Assembly: GCA_902778175.1 (NCBI GenBank)
Contig: CACYWT010000020.1
Location: forward strand, 16,007-80,006
Direction: 5' to 3'
Origin: an uncultured Ruminococcus sp.
GTDB taxonomy: Bacteria > Bacillota > Clostridia > Oscillospirales > Acutalibacteraceae
DNA: 64,000 nucleotides
Positions 8,022 through 17,865 of this stretch are shown here, one piece after another (position 1 is the first letter of the stretch; the number at the start of each line of letters is the position of its first letter). A program made the translations under genes and the position numbers. The notes under the pieces are model-generated. The model was not told the DNA's origin. It searched no databases and saw nothing but the letters and a program-made list of their open reading frames with translations.

Positions 8022-9644
8022 ATGGTGACGGTCACGGAGGTAATAGTGAAATACAGCAGTCCGGCTGAGGGCTTTTTTTCGCAGCTCGGACAGAATGTAA
8101 GCGTGAATTATGCCGAGGATCTCGGACAGGGCTTTGCGCTTGCGGATATACCTGAGGAAAGCCTGCCGGTTCTTTATTCCCTTCCTTTTGTGGAGGATGC
8201 CGAGATACCGAAAAGGGTATATATTGACGCCGTATCCGGTCTTGACTCCGCCTGCATACGCAGACTGCAGGACGAAAATACATTTGGTCTGACCGGAAAA
8301 GGAGTGATAGTCGGGATAATTGATACGGGTGTGGATTATTCTCATCCGGAATTCCGCAGGGAAAACGGTGAAACGAGGATACTGTATTTCTGGGATCAGG
8401 GCGCACAGGGCAGTCCGCCGGAGGGCTTTGTTTCAGGCGCGGAATATTCTTCCGGAATGCTTGATGCTGCGCTGCTTTCGGGAGATCCGTTCTCTGTTAC
8501 CGGTATTCCGGACAGGGACGGTCACGGCACAGCCGTTGCAGGTATTGCCGCAGGAAATACAGGGTCAGCTCCGGGAGCAGATATCATAGCGGTCAAGGTA
8601 CGCCCCGGCGGAGATGATTTTTCGCGTTCGGCGGAGCTTATGCGCGGGATAAAATACATTACGGACAAGGCAAGACTTCTGCAGATGCCTGCGGCGATCA
8701 ACATAAGCTACGGAATGAATGAGGGATCGCACAGGGGAGATTCCCTGTTTGAAGAATACCTGACTGCCGCGGCAGGCGTATGGAAGCTTTCTCTTGTTGT
8801 CCCTACGGGAAACGAGGGCGGCGCAGGACATCATTATTCGGGTATGATGACAGCATCGTCACGCAGTGACATAAGCTTTTTTACTGCGGCAGGACTTACG
8901 GGCTTTTATCTTTCTCTGTGGAAGGATTTTGCCGATGATCTGCGGGTCGGTCTTATCCTGCCGGGCGGCGAAAGGACGCCTGTTCTTGATTCCGGCGCAG
9001 AGGTTTCGCGCTTTGGCTACGGTGATATTTACGTTACGGTTATCTACGGTCAGCCGACAAGGTACAGTATTTCTCAGGAGGTGTTTTTCGATATCCGCGC
9101 CCGTGAAGGATTTATCCCTGCAGGACTTTGGAAACTTGTCGTCGTATCCGGAAATATCGCAAACGGCAGGTTTGACGTATGGCTGCCGACAGTAGCCGAG
9201 GTCACAACGGGAACTTATTTTGCCGACCCGGATAATTATGCTACCCTTACTATACCCTCGACCTCCGGAAAGGTGATCCGTGCGGCAGGGTATAACGACC
9301 GTATCGGCAGCGCGGCGGAATTTTCGGGTGTCGGGTGGAACGCGGAGGGGCTTGCAAAGCCTGATGTGACCGCGCCCTGTGTCGGGATAACCGCGCCCAG
9401 GGCAGGAGGCGGCTACGGCAGCTTCACGGGGACAAGCTTTGCCGCTCCGTTTGCAACCGGCGCGGCGGCTCTTCTTATGGAGCAGGGGATAGTCCGGGGA
9501 AGATCTCCGTTTTTGTACGGCGAAAAGCTGAAAGCATATCTTCACCGGAGCGCTGTCCGTATACAGGGCGCAGGCTATCCTTCTCCGGTTTACGGATACG
9601 GCAGGCTGTGCGCCGCCTTGGAAGAACAGGGAGTGATTTTATGA
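8022..9644 (+). CDS. Subtilase S8, Csp-like germination protease
   Basis: This 540-residue subtilisin-like protease has no signal peptide. The triad is Asp at about 101 (IIDTGVDYSHP), His at about 168 (DRDGHGTAVAGIAAG) and Ser at about 472 (GTSFAAPFATG); the oxyanion Asn is in VPTGNEGG. Residues 1-68 (TEVIVKYSS to EIPKRVY) form the short prodomain typical of clostridial CspB/CspA/CspC proteins. A second subtilase and a SleC-like protein follow directly. In Clostridium perfringens Csp proteases cleave pro-SleC during germination, so the same role is inferred here. The start is uncertain: a GTG at 8046 has GGAGG 5 bases upstream, but prodomain similarity begins before it. Confidence 0.85.
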   Translation: MVTVTEVIVKYSSPAEGFFSQLGQNVSVNYAEDLGQGFALADIPEESLPVLYSLPFVEDAEIPKRVYIDAVSGLDSACIRRLQDENTFGLTGKGVIVGIIDTGVDYSHPEFRRENGETRILYFWDQGAQGSPPEGFVSGAEYSSGMLDAALLSGDPFSVTGIPDRDGHGTAVAGIAAGNTGSAPGADIIAVKVRPGGDDFSRSAELMRGIKYITDKARLLQMPAAINISYGMNEGSHRGDSLFEEYLTAAAGVWKLSLVVPTGNEGGAGHHYSGMMTASSRSDISFFTAAGLTGFYLSLWKDFADDLRVGLILPGGERTPVLDSGAEVSRFGYGDIYVTVIYGQPTRYSISQEVFFDIRAREGFIPAGLWKLVVVSGNIANGRFDVWLPTVAEVTTGTYFADPDNYATLTIPSTSGKVIRAAGYNDRIGSAAEFSGVGWNAEGLAKPDVTAPCVGITAPRAGGGYGSFTGTSFAAPFATGAAALLMEQGIVRGRSPFLYGEKLKAYLHRSAVRIQGAGYPSPVYGYGRLCAALEEQGVIL

Positions 9645-11320
9645 GTGAGATGACGCTTGAAGAATTTGTAAGGCTTCCGACTACTGTTGATTTTCAGGTC
9701 ATAGATTCGGACAGGTTCCGCAGCTATGCCGCGCAGCGCCCGTATCTTTATCCCGGAACGACCCTTGCAAACGGATATACGGTGGTCTATACCGATGAAA
9801 AATATATTGCGGAGGTATATCGTGATCTCGGCGGAGATTTCCTGTTTTTCGAGCCGAAGATCCTTTCACCGGTCGATATCGCAGCAAATGACAGCGCAGG
9901 AATAACTTCTGTCCTGAGCCAGCCTTTTCTTGATCTTTCGGGCAGCGGAGTGATCATCGGTCTTGTCGATACGGGGATAGATATTTCGCTTGACGCTTTC
10001 CGCTATGCCGACGGCAGTACAAGGATAGTTTCTCTGTGGGATCAGACGCTTGACGGGGAAAAAACCGGCGGGATCTATTTCGGTTCCGTATACGACAGAA
10101 AAGCGATAGACGCTGCTCTTGCCGGGGGACTTTATCCCGGAAACGACGAGGACGGACACGGCACCTTTCTTGCTTCCGTTGCGGCGTCGGGCAGACAGGA
10201 TCAGTATACCGGCGCTGCGCCCGGATCGGAGCTTATTTGCGTAAAGCTCAGGCGGGCAAGGGATTTCTATATCCGCAGTTATCTTCTTGATAATGACGAT
10301 CCTGCGCTTTATGAAAGTACGGATTTTCTTCTGGGGGTCAAATTTATCCTTGACCGCGCGATAGCGCTCGGCAGACCTGCGGTCATACTTATCGGAATGG
10401 GGTCGAATACCTCTGCTCATGACGGGAACACCCTTTTCGAGGATTATATTTCCTTTGTGTCGCAAAGACCCGGTTATGCCTTTGTCACTGCCGCAGGAAA
10501 CGAAGCGAACGCCCGTCATCATACCCAAGGTAAAGTCCCCGACAGAGGGACGGAAACGGTAAGCATCAAGGTCGGCAGACAGGGAGTATCCTTCGGTACG
10601 CTGCTGTTCAGTCCTTCATTTGACAAGGTATCGGTGAGCGTGACATCTCCGACAGGAGAGATAATGGCGCGCAAGCCTTTCCGCGCAGGAGAGCAGTACC
10701 GTGAAAAGCTGATACTTGAGGATACGACGATAATCCTGCGTTATTCTCGCGATCTCAACGATACCGCATGGATAGGTCTTGACAGGGCGACAGAGGGGAT
10801 CTGGCATATAACCCTTTACGGGGACAGGATCATTGACGGCAGCTATCAGGCATGGCTTCCGATAACGGGACAGGTCGATCCGTCGGTGGAATTTCTTCGT
10901 CCCGTACCGGAATATACTGTCGTATACCCGTCTGCCGCAGCGCGGACAATCTGCTGCGGAGCATATAACAGCTTTGACGGAAGTCTTTTGGTTTCGTCGT
11001 CATGGGGACCGACGCGCAGCGCAAAGCCTGCGCCGGATCTTGTTGCGCCGGGGGTGCGCATAGGAGGATTATATCCGGAGGGCGAGGGCAGTATGACGGG
11101 AACGAGCGTATCGGCTGCGGTATGCGCAGGAGCAGCGGCTCTGCTTCTCGAATGGGGGATAGTTAAGGGAAATATGCCCTCCATGAACGGAGATATTATC
11201 CGCAGTCTGCTGATAGGCGGAGGTGCGCGCCAACAGGGGATAATCTATCCGAATAATCAATGGGGCTACGGAAAGCTCGACCTCTACAACACATTTCAGT
11301 ATCTCAGGGAAAGCCTTTGA
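9641..11320 (+). CDS. Subtilase S8, second Csp-like protease
   Basis: This 559-residue subtilase overlaps the previous gene by four bases (ATGA), which implies coupled translation. The triad is complete: Asp at about 110 (GLVDTGIDIS), His at about 173 (DGHGTFLASVAASG) and Ser at about 489 (MTGTSVSAAVCAG); the oxyanion Asn is in TAAGNEAN. The prodomain (about 1-75) differs from that of the first protease. The two are paralogues with clear divergence. In some clostridia one Csp partner is a dead pseudoprotease that senses germinants, but neither copy here has lost a triad residue. The start at ATG 9641, with GGGAG 7 bases upstream, is preferred over an upstream in-frame codon. Confidence 0.85.
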   Translation: MSEMTLEEFVRLPTTVDFQVIDSDRFRSYAAQRPYLYPGTTLANGYTVVYTDEKYIAEVYRDLGGDFLFFEPKILSPVDIAANDSAGITSVLSQPFLDLSGSGVIIGLVDTGIDISLDAFRYADGSTRIVSLWDQTLDGEKTGGIYFGSVYDRKAIDAALAGGLYPGNDEDGHGTFLASVAASGRQDQYTGAAPGSELICVKLRRARDFYIRSYLLDNDDPALYESTDFLLGVKFILDRAIALGRPAVILIGMGSNTSAHDGNTLFEDYISFVSQRPGYAFVTAAGNEANARHHTQGKVPDRGTETVSIKVGRQGVSFGTLLFSPSFDKVSVSVTSPTGEIMARKPFRAGEQYREKLILEDTTIILRYSRDLNDTAWIGLDRATEGIWHITLYGDRIIDGSYQAWLPITGQVDPSVEFLRPVPEYTVVYPSAAARTICCGAYNSFDGSLLVSSSWGPTRSAKPAPDLVAPGVRIGGLYPEGEGSMTGTSVSAAVCAGAAALLLEWGIVKGNMPSMNGDIIRSLLIGGGARQQGIIYPNNQWGYGKLDLYNTFQYLRESL

Positions 11321-11369
11321 AAAATCACGGAGCCTGCTCATGGTTCCGCAAATAATAAGGGGGATTTTT

Positions 11370-12590
11370 ATGTCAACAGGTACGCTGTTGGTTTCGGCGT
11401 TTGAAAATTCAAGGGGTAAGCCGGCGGAAAATGTCAGCGTTACAGTCAGCGGAAAAGAGGGGATCATCTCACGCTCACGGACAAATGCGGATGGTCTGCT
11501 TGATCCTGTGCTTCTGTCTGCGCCGCCCGATACGTTCTCGCTTACTCCGCCCGAAAACGGAGAAACTGCGTCAGGCGATCCCTTTGCGGTATATGATATT
11601 TCCGCAAGGAACGAACAGGGCGAAGAAGTCAGCATTAACGGTGTGCAGGTATATGAAAATACCGTTTCACTTCAGAATATCATTTTTCCGGGACAGAATA
11701 ATAATATAGATATACCCGATCCGGCGATCATGGGCGGTCAGCCCGAAAAAATACCCGAATCCGAGATCAAGCGTCTGCCCGACGCAGGCGGAACAGTTGT
11801 TCTTCCGGAGCCGGTCGTTCCCGGACAGATAGTTGTTCACGCAGGAGTTCCATCGGACAGGAGCGCGCCCGATTATACGCTCGGCTTTCAGGATTATATC
11901 AAAAACGTCGCCAGCTCGGAGATATATGCGACATGGCCTCGTGAAGCGCTGAAAGCAAATATCATTGCTATAATCTCATTCACACTTAACCGTGTATATA
12001 CGGAATGGTACCGCGGCAAGGGCTATGATTTCACGATAACAAGCTCGACGGCATATGATCAGGCGTTCACATATGGCAGGAATATTTTTTCGGAGATATC
12101 AGATGTGGTGGACGAGGTATTCAATCTTTATATTTCCCGTCCGGATTATACGCAGCCGCTTTTTGCGCAGTATTGCGACGGCAGACGGGTAAAGCGCAGC
12201 GGCTGGCTGAGCCAGTGGGGATCGAAGGAGCTTGCCGACAGGGGCTATACCGCCATGCGGATCCTTCAGAGCTATTACGGCAGGAATATAGTTCTTCGTC
12301 AGGCGAGGAGGGTCGAGGGGATACCCGTTTCCTTCAGCGGAACACTCAGCGTTGGTTCTCGCGGAAGCGCCGTGCGCACGGTGCAGCAGCAGCTTAATGC
12401 GATCTCGGATAATTTCCCTCTGATACCCAAGCTTGCAGCCGACGGTATTTTCGGACCGAAAACAAGGGAGTCGGTGCGGACCTTCCAGAAGGTATTCAGA
12501 CTGCCCGAAACGGGAGTGGTCGATTTTTCCACATGGTACAGGATATCGGACGTATATGTTGCCGTGCGCAGGCTTGCGGAAAACAATTAG
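11370..12590 (+). CDS. SleC-like spore cortex-lytic protein (SpoIID and PG-binding domains)
   Basis: This protein of about 406 residues has the SleC layout. Residues about 1-100 form a beta-rich prosegment (GTLLVSAFENSRGKPAENVS to NGVQVYENTVSLQNI) and are followed by a Pro-rich linker. A SpoIID/LytB-type domain (about 165-300) carries SSEIYATWPREALKANI, whose Glu matches the SpoIID catalytic Glu, and GWLSQWGSKELADRGY with LQSYYG. A peptidoglycan-binding_1 domain sits at about 320-385 (GSRGSAVRTVQQQLN and DGIFGPKTRESVRTFQ). SleC is a lytic transglycosylase stored as a zymogen in the spore and activated by Csp proteases. The gene sits 49 bases after the subtilase pair. The ATG at 11370 follows a GGGGGA site. 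Confidence 0.84.
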   Translation: MSTGTLLVSAFENSRGKPAENVSVTVSGKEGIISRSRTNADGLLDPVLLSAPPDTFSLTPPENGETASGDPFAVYDISARNEQGEEVSINGVQVYENTVSLQNIIFPGQNNNIDIPDPAIMGGQPEKIPESEIKRLPDAGGTVVLPEPVVPGQIVVHAGVPSDRSAPDYTLGFQDYIKNVASSEIYATWPREALKANIIAIISFTLNRVYTEWYRGKGYDFTITSSTAYDQAFTYGRNIFSEISDVVDEVFNLYISRPDYTQPLFAQYCDGRRVKRSGWLSQWGSKELADRGYTAMRILQSYYGRNIVLRQARRVEGIPVSFSGTLSVGSRGSAVRTVQQQLNAISDNFPLIPKLAADGIFGPKTRESVRTFQKVFRLPETGVVDFSTWYRISDVYVAVRRLAENN

Positions 12591-12651
12591 ACGTCATTGT
12601 CCGGTCAAAGGTTAGTTTTTGAAAAAAACTTCTTATATATGCCTTATTGTG

Positions 12652-12681
12652 TTGACAAAGGCATATAAAAATTGGTAAAAT
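12652..12681 (+). promoter_or_regulatory. Vegetative-type promoter for the yicC-gmk operon
   Basis: TTGACA at 12652-12657 and TAAAAT at 12676-12681 are separated by 18 bases, close to the sigma-A consensus. It lies about 60 bases upstream of yicC and after the end of the sleC-like gene. Confidence 0.7.
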
Positions 12682-12739
12682 AAATTGTTAAAAGGTATAC
12701 GGGGAAGTATGCCTAATATGAAAAAGAAAAGATGATAAT

Positions 12740-13618
12740 ATGATAAAAAGTATGACGGGTTACGGACGATTCGAGGGAATGGTCGATGGAAGAAAGATCA
12801 TTTTCGAGATCAAGTCCGTCAATCACAGATTTCTGGAGCTTTCCTGCCGTACTCCGAGGGGCTGCGGATTCATTGAGGAAACTGTCAAGAATCTTGTATC
12901 GGAATATGTGACAAGGGGCAAGGTCGATGTATTTGTGTCTGTCGAGGCAGACGACAATGTTGCTGCCGAGGTAAGCGTCAATCACTCCCTTGCCGCAGGT
13001 TATGTAAATGCTCTGCGCGAGCTTCGGGACAAGTATGACCTGACAGATGACATCTCCGTTTCTTCGGTGGCAAGATACAGCGATATCTTTACCGTTCATA
13101 AGGCTCCGGAGGACGAGGAAAAGCTCTGCTCCATAACGGAGCAGGCAGGACGTCAGGCGCTTGAGACTTTTGTCCGTATGCGTGAGCGCGAAGGTGAAAA
13201 GCTCAGGGACGATGTCCTCGGCAGATGCGATACCATAATTGATATCGTTGCCGGGATAGAGGAGCGTTCTCCGCAGATGGTCGAGCTTTACCGCAATAAG
13301 CTTCTTGCAAGGCTCAATGAGGTTCTCGGAGATACAACAGCCGATCCGCAGAGGGTATTGACGGAGGCTGCCATCTTTGCCGACAAGACTGCCGTTGATG
13401 AGGAAACCGTCAGACTGCGCAGCCATATTGCTCAGCTTCGCGCTATGCTTTCGGGCAGCGAGGCAGTCGGACGCAAGCTTGATTTTATCGTTCAGGAAAT
13501 GAACCGCGAGGCAAATACCATCGGTTCAAAGGTAAGCGATGCACAGCTTGCGCATAAGGTAGTGGATATCAAATCCGAGATAGAGAAGATCAGGGAACAG
13601 ATACAGAATATAGAATGA
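12740..13618 (+). CDS. yicC: YicC family endoribonuclease-like protein
   Basis: This 292-residue YicC protein begins with the invariant MIKSMTGYGR. The N-terminal YicC domain has FEIKSVNHRFLE, and the C-terminal DUF1732 has VGRKLDFIVQEMNREANTIGSK. Escherichia coli YicC is a ribonuclease that acts on a small RNA; the role in Gram-positives is less clear. It heads a cluster whose order (yicC, remA-like, gmk, rpoZ, priA) is conserved in Bacillus and clostridia, and a good promoter lies just upstream. The remA-like gene starts 15 bases after its stop. Confidence 0.93.
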   Translation: MIKSMTGYGRFEGMVDGRKIIFEIKSVNHRFLELSCRTPRGCGFIEETVKNLVSEYVTRGKVDVFVSVEADDNVAAEVSVNHSLAAGYVNALRELRDKYDLTDDISVSSVARYSDIFTVHKAPEDEEKLCSITEQAGRQALETFVRMREREGEKLRDDVLGRCDTIIDIVAGIEERSPQMVELYRNKLLARLNEVLGDTTADPQRVLTEAAIFADKTAVDEETVRLRSHIAQLRAMLSGSEAVGRKLDFIVQEMNREANTIGSKVSDAQLAHKVVDIKSEIEKIREQIQNIE

Positions 13619-13633
13619 TCGCCGGGTGATAGA

Positions 13634-13903
13634 ATGCAGCTTATCAATATTGGTTACGGCAATATGCTTTCCGCGTCAAAGGTGGTGACTATCGTCAGCC
13701 CCGACGCCGCGCCGGTAAAAAGACTGGTGCAGACGGCAAGGGACAGGTTCATGCTTATTGACGCTTCATGCGGAAGAAAAACAAAATCCGTTATTGTAAT
13801 GGAAAGCGGTCATATAGTGCTTTCTGCGATATCACCGGAAACGCTCGCCCACAGGGTAAGCGGAACGGATCTGAGTGAGGAGGAAGAGGAAGATGAACAG
13901 TGA
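13634..13903 (+). CDS. remA: RemA-like DUF370 regulatory protein
   Basis: This 89-residue DUF370 protein is related to Bacillus subtilis RemA, a DNA-binding regulator of matrix genes and osmoprotection. It shows the family start [12 protein letters not shown], then [17 protein letters not shown] and [14 protein letters not shown]. The C-terminus is acidic (SEEEEEDEQ), and its codons contain the GAGGAAGAGG ribosome site used by gmk, so the two genes overlap by 11 bases. In B. subtilis the same gene lies between yicC (yloC) and gmk. Whether it controls matrix genes here is unknown. Confidence 0.88.
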   Translation: MQLINIGYGNMLSASKVVTIVSPDAAPVKRLVQTARDRFMLIDASCGRKTKSVIVMESGHIVLSAISPETLAHRVSGTDLSEEEEEDEQ

Positions 13904-14456
13904 AGGATTGCTGATGGTTATTTCGGGTCCTGCAGGAGCAGGTAAGGGAACGGTCGTAAAGGAGCTTGTCAAAGACGATTCAATACGCCTTTCGATCTCA
14001 GCAACTACAAGAGCGCCGAGAGGGAACGAGCAGGACGGGGTCGAGTACCACTTCCTGACAACGGAACAGTTTGAAAAAATGATAGACGAGGGCGGCTTTA
14101 TCGAATATGCGAAATATCTCGATAAATATTACGGAAGTCCCAGAAAGCCCGTTGAGGAATGGCGCAGTCAGGGCAAGGACGTTATCCTTGAGATAGAGGT
14201 TCAGGGCTGCGAAAAGATAAAGAAGGCTGTGCCTGACTGCATCAGCATATTTATCATGCCGCCGTCAATGGAGGTGCTTGAAAAGCGTCTGAGAGGACGC
14301 GGCACCGAAACCGAGGAAAACATTATCAGGCGCCTTGAAAGGGCAAAGGAAGAACTTCCGCTTGCCGAAAAATATGATTATGTCGTTGTAAACGGCGCGC
14401 TTGAGGACTGCGTTGAGCAGGTGAAAGAGATTATAAGAAAGGAAAAGCAGAAATAA
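13893..14456 (+). CDS. gmk: Guanylate kinase
   Basis: The enzyme phosphorylates GMP to GDP with ATP in the cytosol. The 187-residue length is normal. The P-loop [10 protein letters not shown] lies at about residues 12-21. GMP-binding words are [19 protein letters not shown] and [16 protein letters not shown], and the lid has [17 protein letters not shown]. The start at ATG 13893 is chosen because GAGGAAGAGG lies just before it; an earlier in-frame codon exists within the remA-like gene. It is part of the yicC to priA cluster. Confidence 0.95.
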   Translation: MNSEGLLMVISGPAGAGKGTVVKELVKDDSIRLSISATTRAPRGNEQDGVEYHFLTTEQFEKMIDEGGFIEYAKYLDKYYGSPRKPVEEWRSQGKDVILEIEVQGCEKIKKAVPDCISIFIMPPSMEVLEKRLRGRGTETEENIIRRLERAKEELPLAEKYDYVVVNGALEDCVEQVKEIIRKEKQK

Positions 14457-14574
14457 GCTCTGCTTTACGGGATGATCTGAAAACCTGCTTTACTGGCATT
14501 CCGATGCTGATTTTCCGCGTAAGCGTAACGGTTTTCAGAGAACCCCCTATCAGATAAAAAAGGAGATTATAATT

Positions 14575-14793
14575 ATGATGTACGATCATTACACAAGACC
14601 TTCCGTAGATGATATTTTTGCAGGCAAGATGAGCAAATACGCTCTCGCTATCGCTGTTGCAAAAAGAGCAAGGGAAATAACCGAGGATATGCAGAGCGAT
14701 AAGGGCAAGGTATGCGACAAGCCCGTTATCGTTGCAGTCGAAGAATTCAGGAATCATAAATACGCTATCCTTGAACCCGATATAAATGAATGA
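14575..14793 (+). CDS. rpoZ: RNA polymerase omega subunit
   Basis: This 72-residue protein helps assemble and stabilise RNA polymerase. It contains RPSVDDIFAGKMSKYALAIA and KRAREITED, matching the omega family signature (a conserved K-Y-x-L-x-x-x-x-A-K-R-A-R pattern), and ends in a short acidic tail. It is slightly shorter than Bacillus-type copies with long tails. An AAAGGAG site lies 9 bases before the first of two consecutive ATGs. The stop overlaps the priA start by eight bases. Confidence 0.92.
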   Translation: MMYDHYTRPSVDDIFAGKMSKYALAIAVAKRAREITEDMQSDKGKVCDKPVIVAVEEFRNHKYAILEPDINE

Positions 14794-17224
14794 CAGCTTT
14801 CTTACCGCGCAGGTAGCCGTCGAAAAGGCAGCCTACAGCTTCGATGAAATGTATACCTACCTTGTCCCCGACAAAATGGCGGATGCGCTCCGCCCCGGAT
14901 GCAGGGTAAAGGTGAGCTTCGGACACGGACTGCGGCAGGGCATGGTATTCGCGCTCGGCAAAAGGGAAAGCGCCGAGGGGCTGAAAGAGATATCTATGCT
15001 CCTCGACAGGGAACCCGTAATGTCGGAGGAAATGCTCTCGCTTGCGGTATTCATGAAGGAACATTGTTTCTGTACATATTTTGAAGCCTGCGCTGCAATG
15101 CTTCCGGCAGGATTATCCGTAAAGCTGACATACAGTTTCCGTATCGCTCCCGACGCTGATGAAAATACAATGCTCCTATCTGATGAGGAAAAGTCGGTCG
15201 TCACATATCTGCGCACACGCAGGACGGCGGTGCGTCAGGACAGACTGATAAAGCTTTCCGGTACTGATGAAAATATTCTCAGGGATCTGACGGAAAAGGG
15301 TATTATCCTGCGTGAGGAAACCGTACACAGGCGTATCGCGGATAAATACATAAAAATGATAAGGCTTTGCGGCGATATTCCCGGGAAAAAATATTCCCCG
15401 GCTCAGGAGGAAGTGCTGAAACTGCTTTCGGATATCGGTGAAGCGTCTGTCAGCGAGATATGCTATTTTACCGGAGTTACGGCATCAGTCACGGATAATC
15501 TTGTCAGAAAGGGCATATGCGAATATTTTGAGGCTCAGCCGCCTGCACAGCAGAGTAAAGCTGAGGGATCCGGACAGGTACAGGAAATAATGCTTACCGA
15601 AAGACAGGATAAGGCTTTCCGTTCTCTTCTGGAAAAGTACACAAGTCCGCAGGCAGCGGTATCGTTGCTTTACGGAATAACAGGGAGCGGCAAGACAGCG
15701 GTATTCATGAAGCTTATCGACGAAGCATACGCTCAGGGACGGGGAGTCATATGCATGGTCCCCGAAATATCGCTGACGCCCGGACTGATAGACAGCTTTA
15801 CCGCCAGATACGGCGAAAAGATAGCGGTATTCCACAGCGCGCTTTCCCTCGGGAAAAGGCTGGAGGAATGGAAAAGAGTAAAAAACGGGGAGGCGACGAT
15901 CGCCGTCGGCACCCGTTCGGCAATATTTGCACCGATGAAGGATATCGGTCTTATAGTAATGGACGAGGAGCAGGAATACAGCTATAAATCCGCTGCGGCT
16001 CCGAGATTCCATACAAGGGAGCTTGCAAAGTTCCGATGCATGAAGCACAATGCATTACTTCTTCTTGCGTCGGCAACACCGTCGGTAGAAAGTTACAGCC
16101 ATGCGCTCAGCGGAAGATATTCTCTTTGCACACTGAGCGAGCGTTACGGAAATGCGATGCTTCCGCACGTTATTGTCGCGGATATGAACCGCGAGCAGCA
16201 GCAGGGCAACAGCAGCGGCTACAGCTCGGTACTGCTTGAGGCAATGGACGACAATCTGAAAAATTCCAGGCAGTCGATACTTCTGCTCAACCGCAGGGGG
16301 CATAATACCTTTATCGCCTGCCGAAGCTGCAACAGTGTCATATCCTGTCCGAACTGTTCGATCTCCATGACATATCACAGCGCGAATCACAGGCTGATGT
16401 GTCATTACTGCGGTTATGCGATACCGGTGCCGAAGGAATGTCCGAAGTGCGGCAGCGAAAAGCTTCGCTATGCAGGGGCAGGCACTCAGCGCGCGGAGCA
16501 GGAGTTACAGACATATTTTCCTGATGCGCGGATACTCCGTCTTGACACCGATTCCACCATGCAGAGATATTCATATGAAAAAAAGCTCGGCGCTTTCCGC
16601 AGAGGTGAATATGATATCATGCTCGGCACACAGATGGTTGCAAAGGGGCTTGATTTCCCGAATGTTACCCTTGTCGGAGTGCTTTCGGCAGACGGAATGA
16701 TGCACGGAGATGATTTCCGCAGCTACGAAAGGACGTTTTCGCTGCTGACGCAGGTAGTCGGACGTTCCGGCAGAGGCGGACTTGAGGGCAGGGCGGTAAT
16801 ACAGACCTATGAGCCTGAAAATCCGATAATCGGACTTGCCGCTGCCCAGAATTACGACGAGTTTTTCCGCAGCGAGATAAGTCTGCGAAAAACCATGCTT
16901 TATCCGCCTTATTCCGATCTATGCGTAATTGCGTTCATCGGGCAGGATAAACAAACTGTCCATGATGCGGCGCAGTATTTTTCGGACGCCCTGAAAAAGC
17001 TTGCGGGGGAGGATTATCCCGGATTACCGCTGAGGGTAATGGGTCCTGCGCCTGCAATTGTTGCAAGGGTCAGCGGAAAATACAGATTCCGCCTTATTAT
17101 AAAATTCAAAAATAGCAGAGATTTCCGTACCATGATATCGCAGCTTCTGCGCACATTCGGCAGCTGCCGTCAGTTCCGTGACGTAACAGCCTATGCGGAT
17201 ATCGACCCTGAAAACATCATGTGA
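14786..17224 (+). CDS. priA: Primosomal protein N' (replication restart helicase PriA)
   Basis: PriA is a 3'-5' DNA helicase that reloads the replisome at stalled forks. The 812-residue length is usual. Seen in order are an N-terminal DNA-binding domain, Walker A GITGSGKT at about residues 300-310, Walker B MDEEQEYSYKS (DEEQ rather than DEEH), and a zinc module with four CxxC-type pairs (CRSCNSVISCPNC and CHYCGY...CPKC). A helicase C-terminal domain follows with GTQMVAKGLDFPNVTLVG and QVVGRSGRG. The start overlaps rpoZ by eight bases and has only a weak ribosome site, so translation is probably coupled. Confidence 0.95.
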   Translation: MNDSFLTAQVAVEKAAYSFDEMYTYLVPDKMADALRPGCRVKVSFGHGLRQGMVFALGKRESAEGLKEISMLLDREPVMSEEMLSLAVFMKEHCFCTYFEACAAMLPAGLSVKLTYSFRIAPDADENTMLLSDEEKSVVTYLRTRRTAVRQDRLIKLSGTDENILRDLTEKGIILREETVHRRIADKYIKMIRLCGDIPGKKYSPAQEEVLKLLSDIGEASVSEICYFTGVTASVTDNLVRKGICEYFEAQPPAQQSKAEGSGQVQEIMLTERQDKAFRSLLEKYTSPQAAVSLLYGITGSGKTAVFMKLIDEAYAQGRGVICMVPEISLTPGLIDSFTARYGEKIAVFHSALSLGKRLEEWKRVKNGEATIAVGTRSAIFAPMKDIGLIVMDEEQEYSYKSAAAPRFHTRELAKFRCMKHNALLLLASATPSVESYSHALSGRYSLCTLSERYGNAMLPHVIVADMNREQQQGNSSGYSSVLLEAMDDNLKNSRQSILLLNRRGHNTFIACRSCNSVISCPNCSISMTYHSANHRLMCHYCGYAIPVPKECPKCGSEKLRYAGAGTQRAEQELQTYFPDARILRLDTDSTMQRYSYEKKLGAFRRGEYDIMLGTQMVAKGLDFPNVTLVGVLSADGMMHGDDFRSYERTFSLLTQVVGRSGRGGLEGRAVIQTYEPENPIIGLAAAQNYDEFFRSEISLRKTMLYPPYSDLCVIAFIGQDKQTVHDAAQYFSDALKKLAGEDYPGLPLRVMGPAPAIVARVSGKYRFRLIIKFKNSRDFRTMISQLLRTFGSCRQFRDVTAYADIDPENIM

Positions 17225-17360
17225 AACGACAATCAATGCATAATTCATAATGCATAATGCATAATGAATGAGGTATCCGAATTATTAACTGTTTATGTGG
17301 AGTTTTATATAAATCAATAATTCATTATTCCGTATGAGGAATGGTGCTGGAGGAATAATT

Positions 17361-17837
17361 ATGGCTATAAGAAATATTGTGAAAGAGGGCGACCCTGTTC
17401 TTAACAAGGTCTGTCGTCCGGTGGAAAGGTTTGACGAAAAGCTTGCAACATTGCTTGATGATATGTATGAAACAATGGTAGCAGGCGAGGGTGTAGGTCT
17501 TGCCGCGCCGCAGGTCGGAGTACTGCGCCGTATTTTTGTCATTGACATAGGCGAAGGCAGACAGGATTTTGTCAATCCGAAGATCATAAAGACAAAGGGC
17601 GTTCAGGAGGGCAGCGAAGGTTGTCTTTCATGTCCGGGAGAATTCGGAATAACGAAACGACCGATGTATGTTACCGTATGTGCGCAGAACAGATATGGCG
17701 ACCAGTTCACGATAAATGCAGAGGGTCTTTTTGCCAAGGCCATCTGTCACGAAAACGATCATCTTGACGGAATACTTTTCAAGGAACACGTTATCCGTCC
17801 AATTGATCCGGAAGAACTCAGACCAAAAAAGCGCTGA
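17361..17837 (+). CDS. def: Peptide deformylase
   Basis: It removes the formyl group from the N-terminal methionine of new proteins. The 158-residue protein has the three active-site motifs: GVGLAAPQVG at about 44-53, EGCLSCPGEFG, and HENDHLDGILF with the HExxH-type metal ligands. The ATG at 17361 follows GGAGG at 8 bases; upstream in-frame codons fall in the AT-rich leader. It precedes fmt, the formyltransferase that makes its substrate, as in many bacteria, although about 290 bases of repeats separate them. The 17225-17360 gap has only AT-rich GCATAATGCATAATG-type direct repeats. Confidence 0.95.
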   Translation: MAIRNIVKEGDPVLNKVCRPVERFDEKLATLLDDMYETMVAGEGVGLAAPQVGVLRRIFVIDIGEGRQDFVNPKIIKTKGVQEGSEGCLSCPGEFGITKRPMYVTVCAQNRYGDQFTINAEGLFAKAICHENDHLDGILFKEHVIRPIDPEELRPKKR

Positions 17838-17865
17838 TTATTATGACGCATACAGTAAAGCCGCT

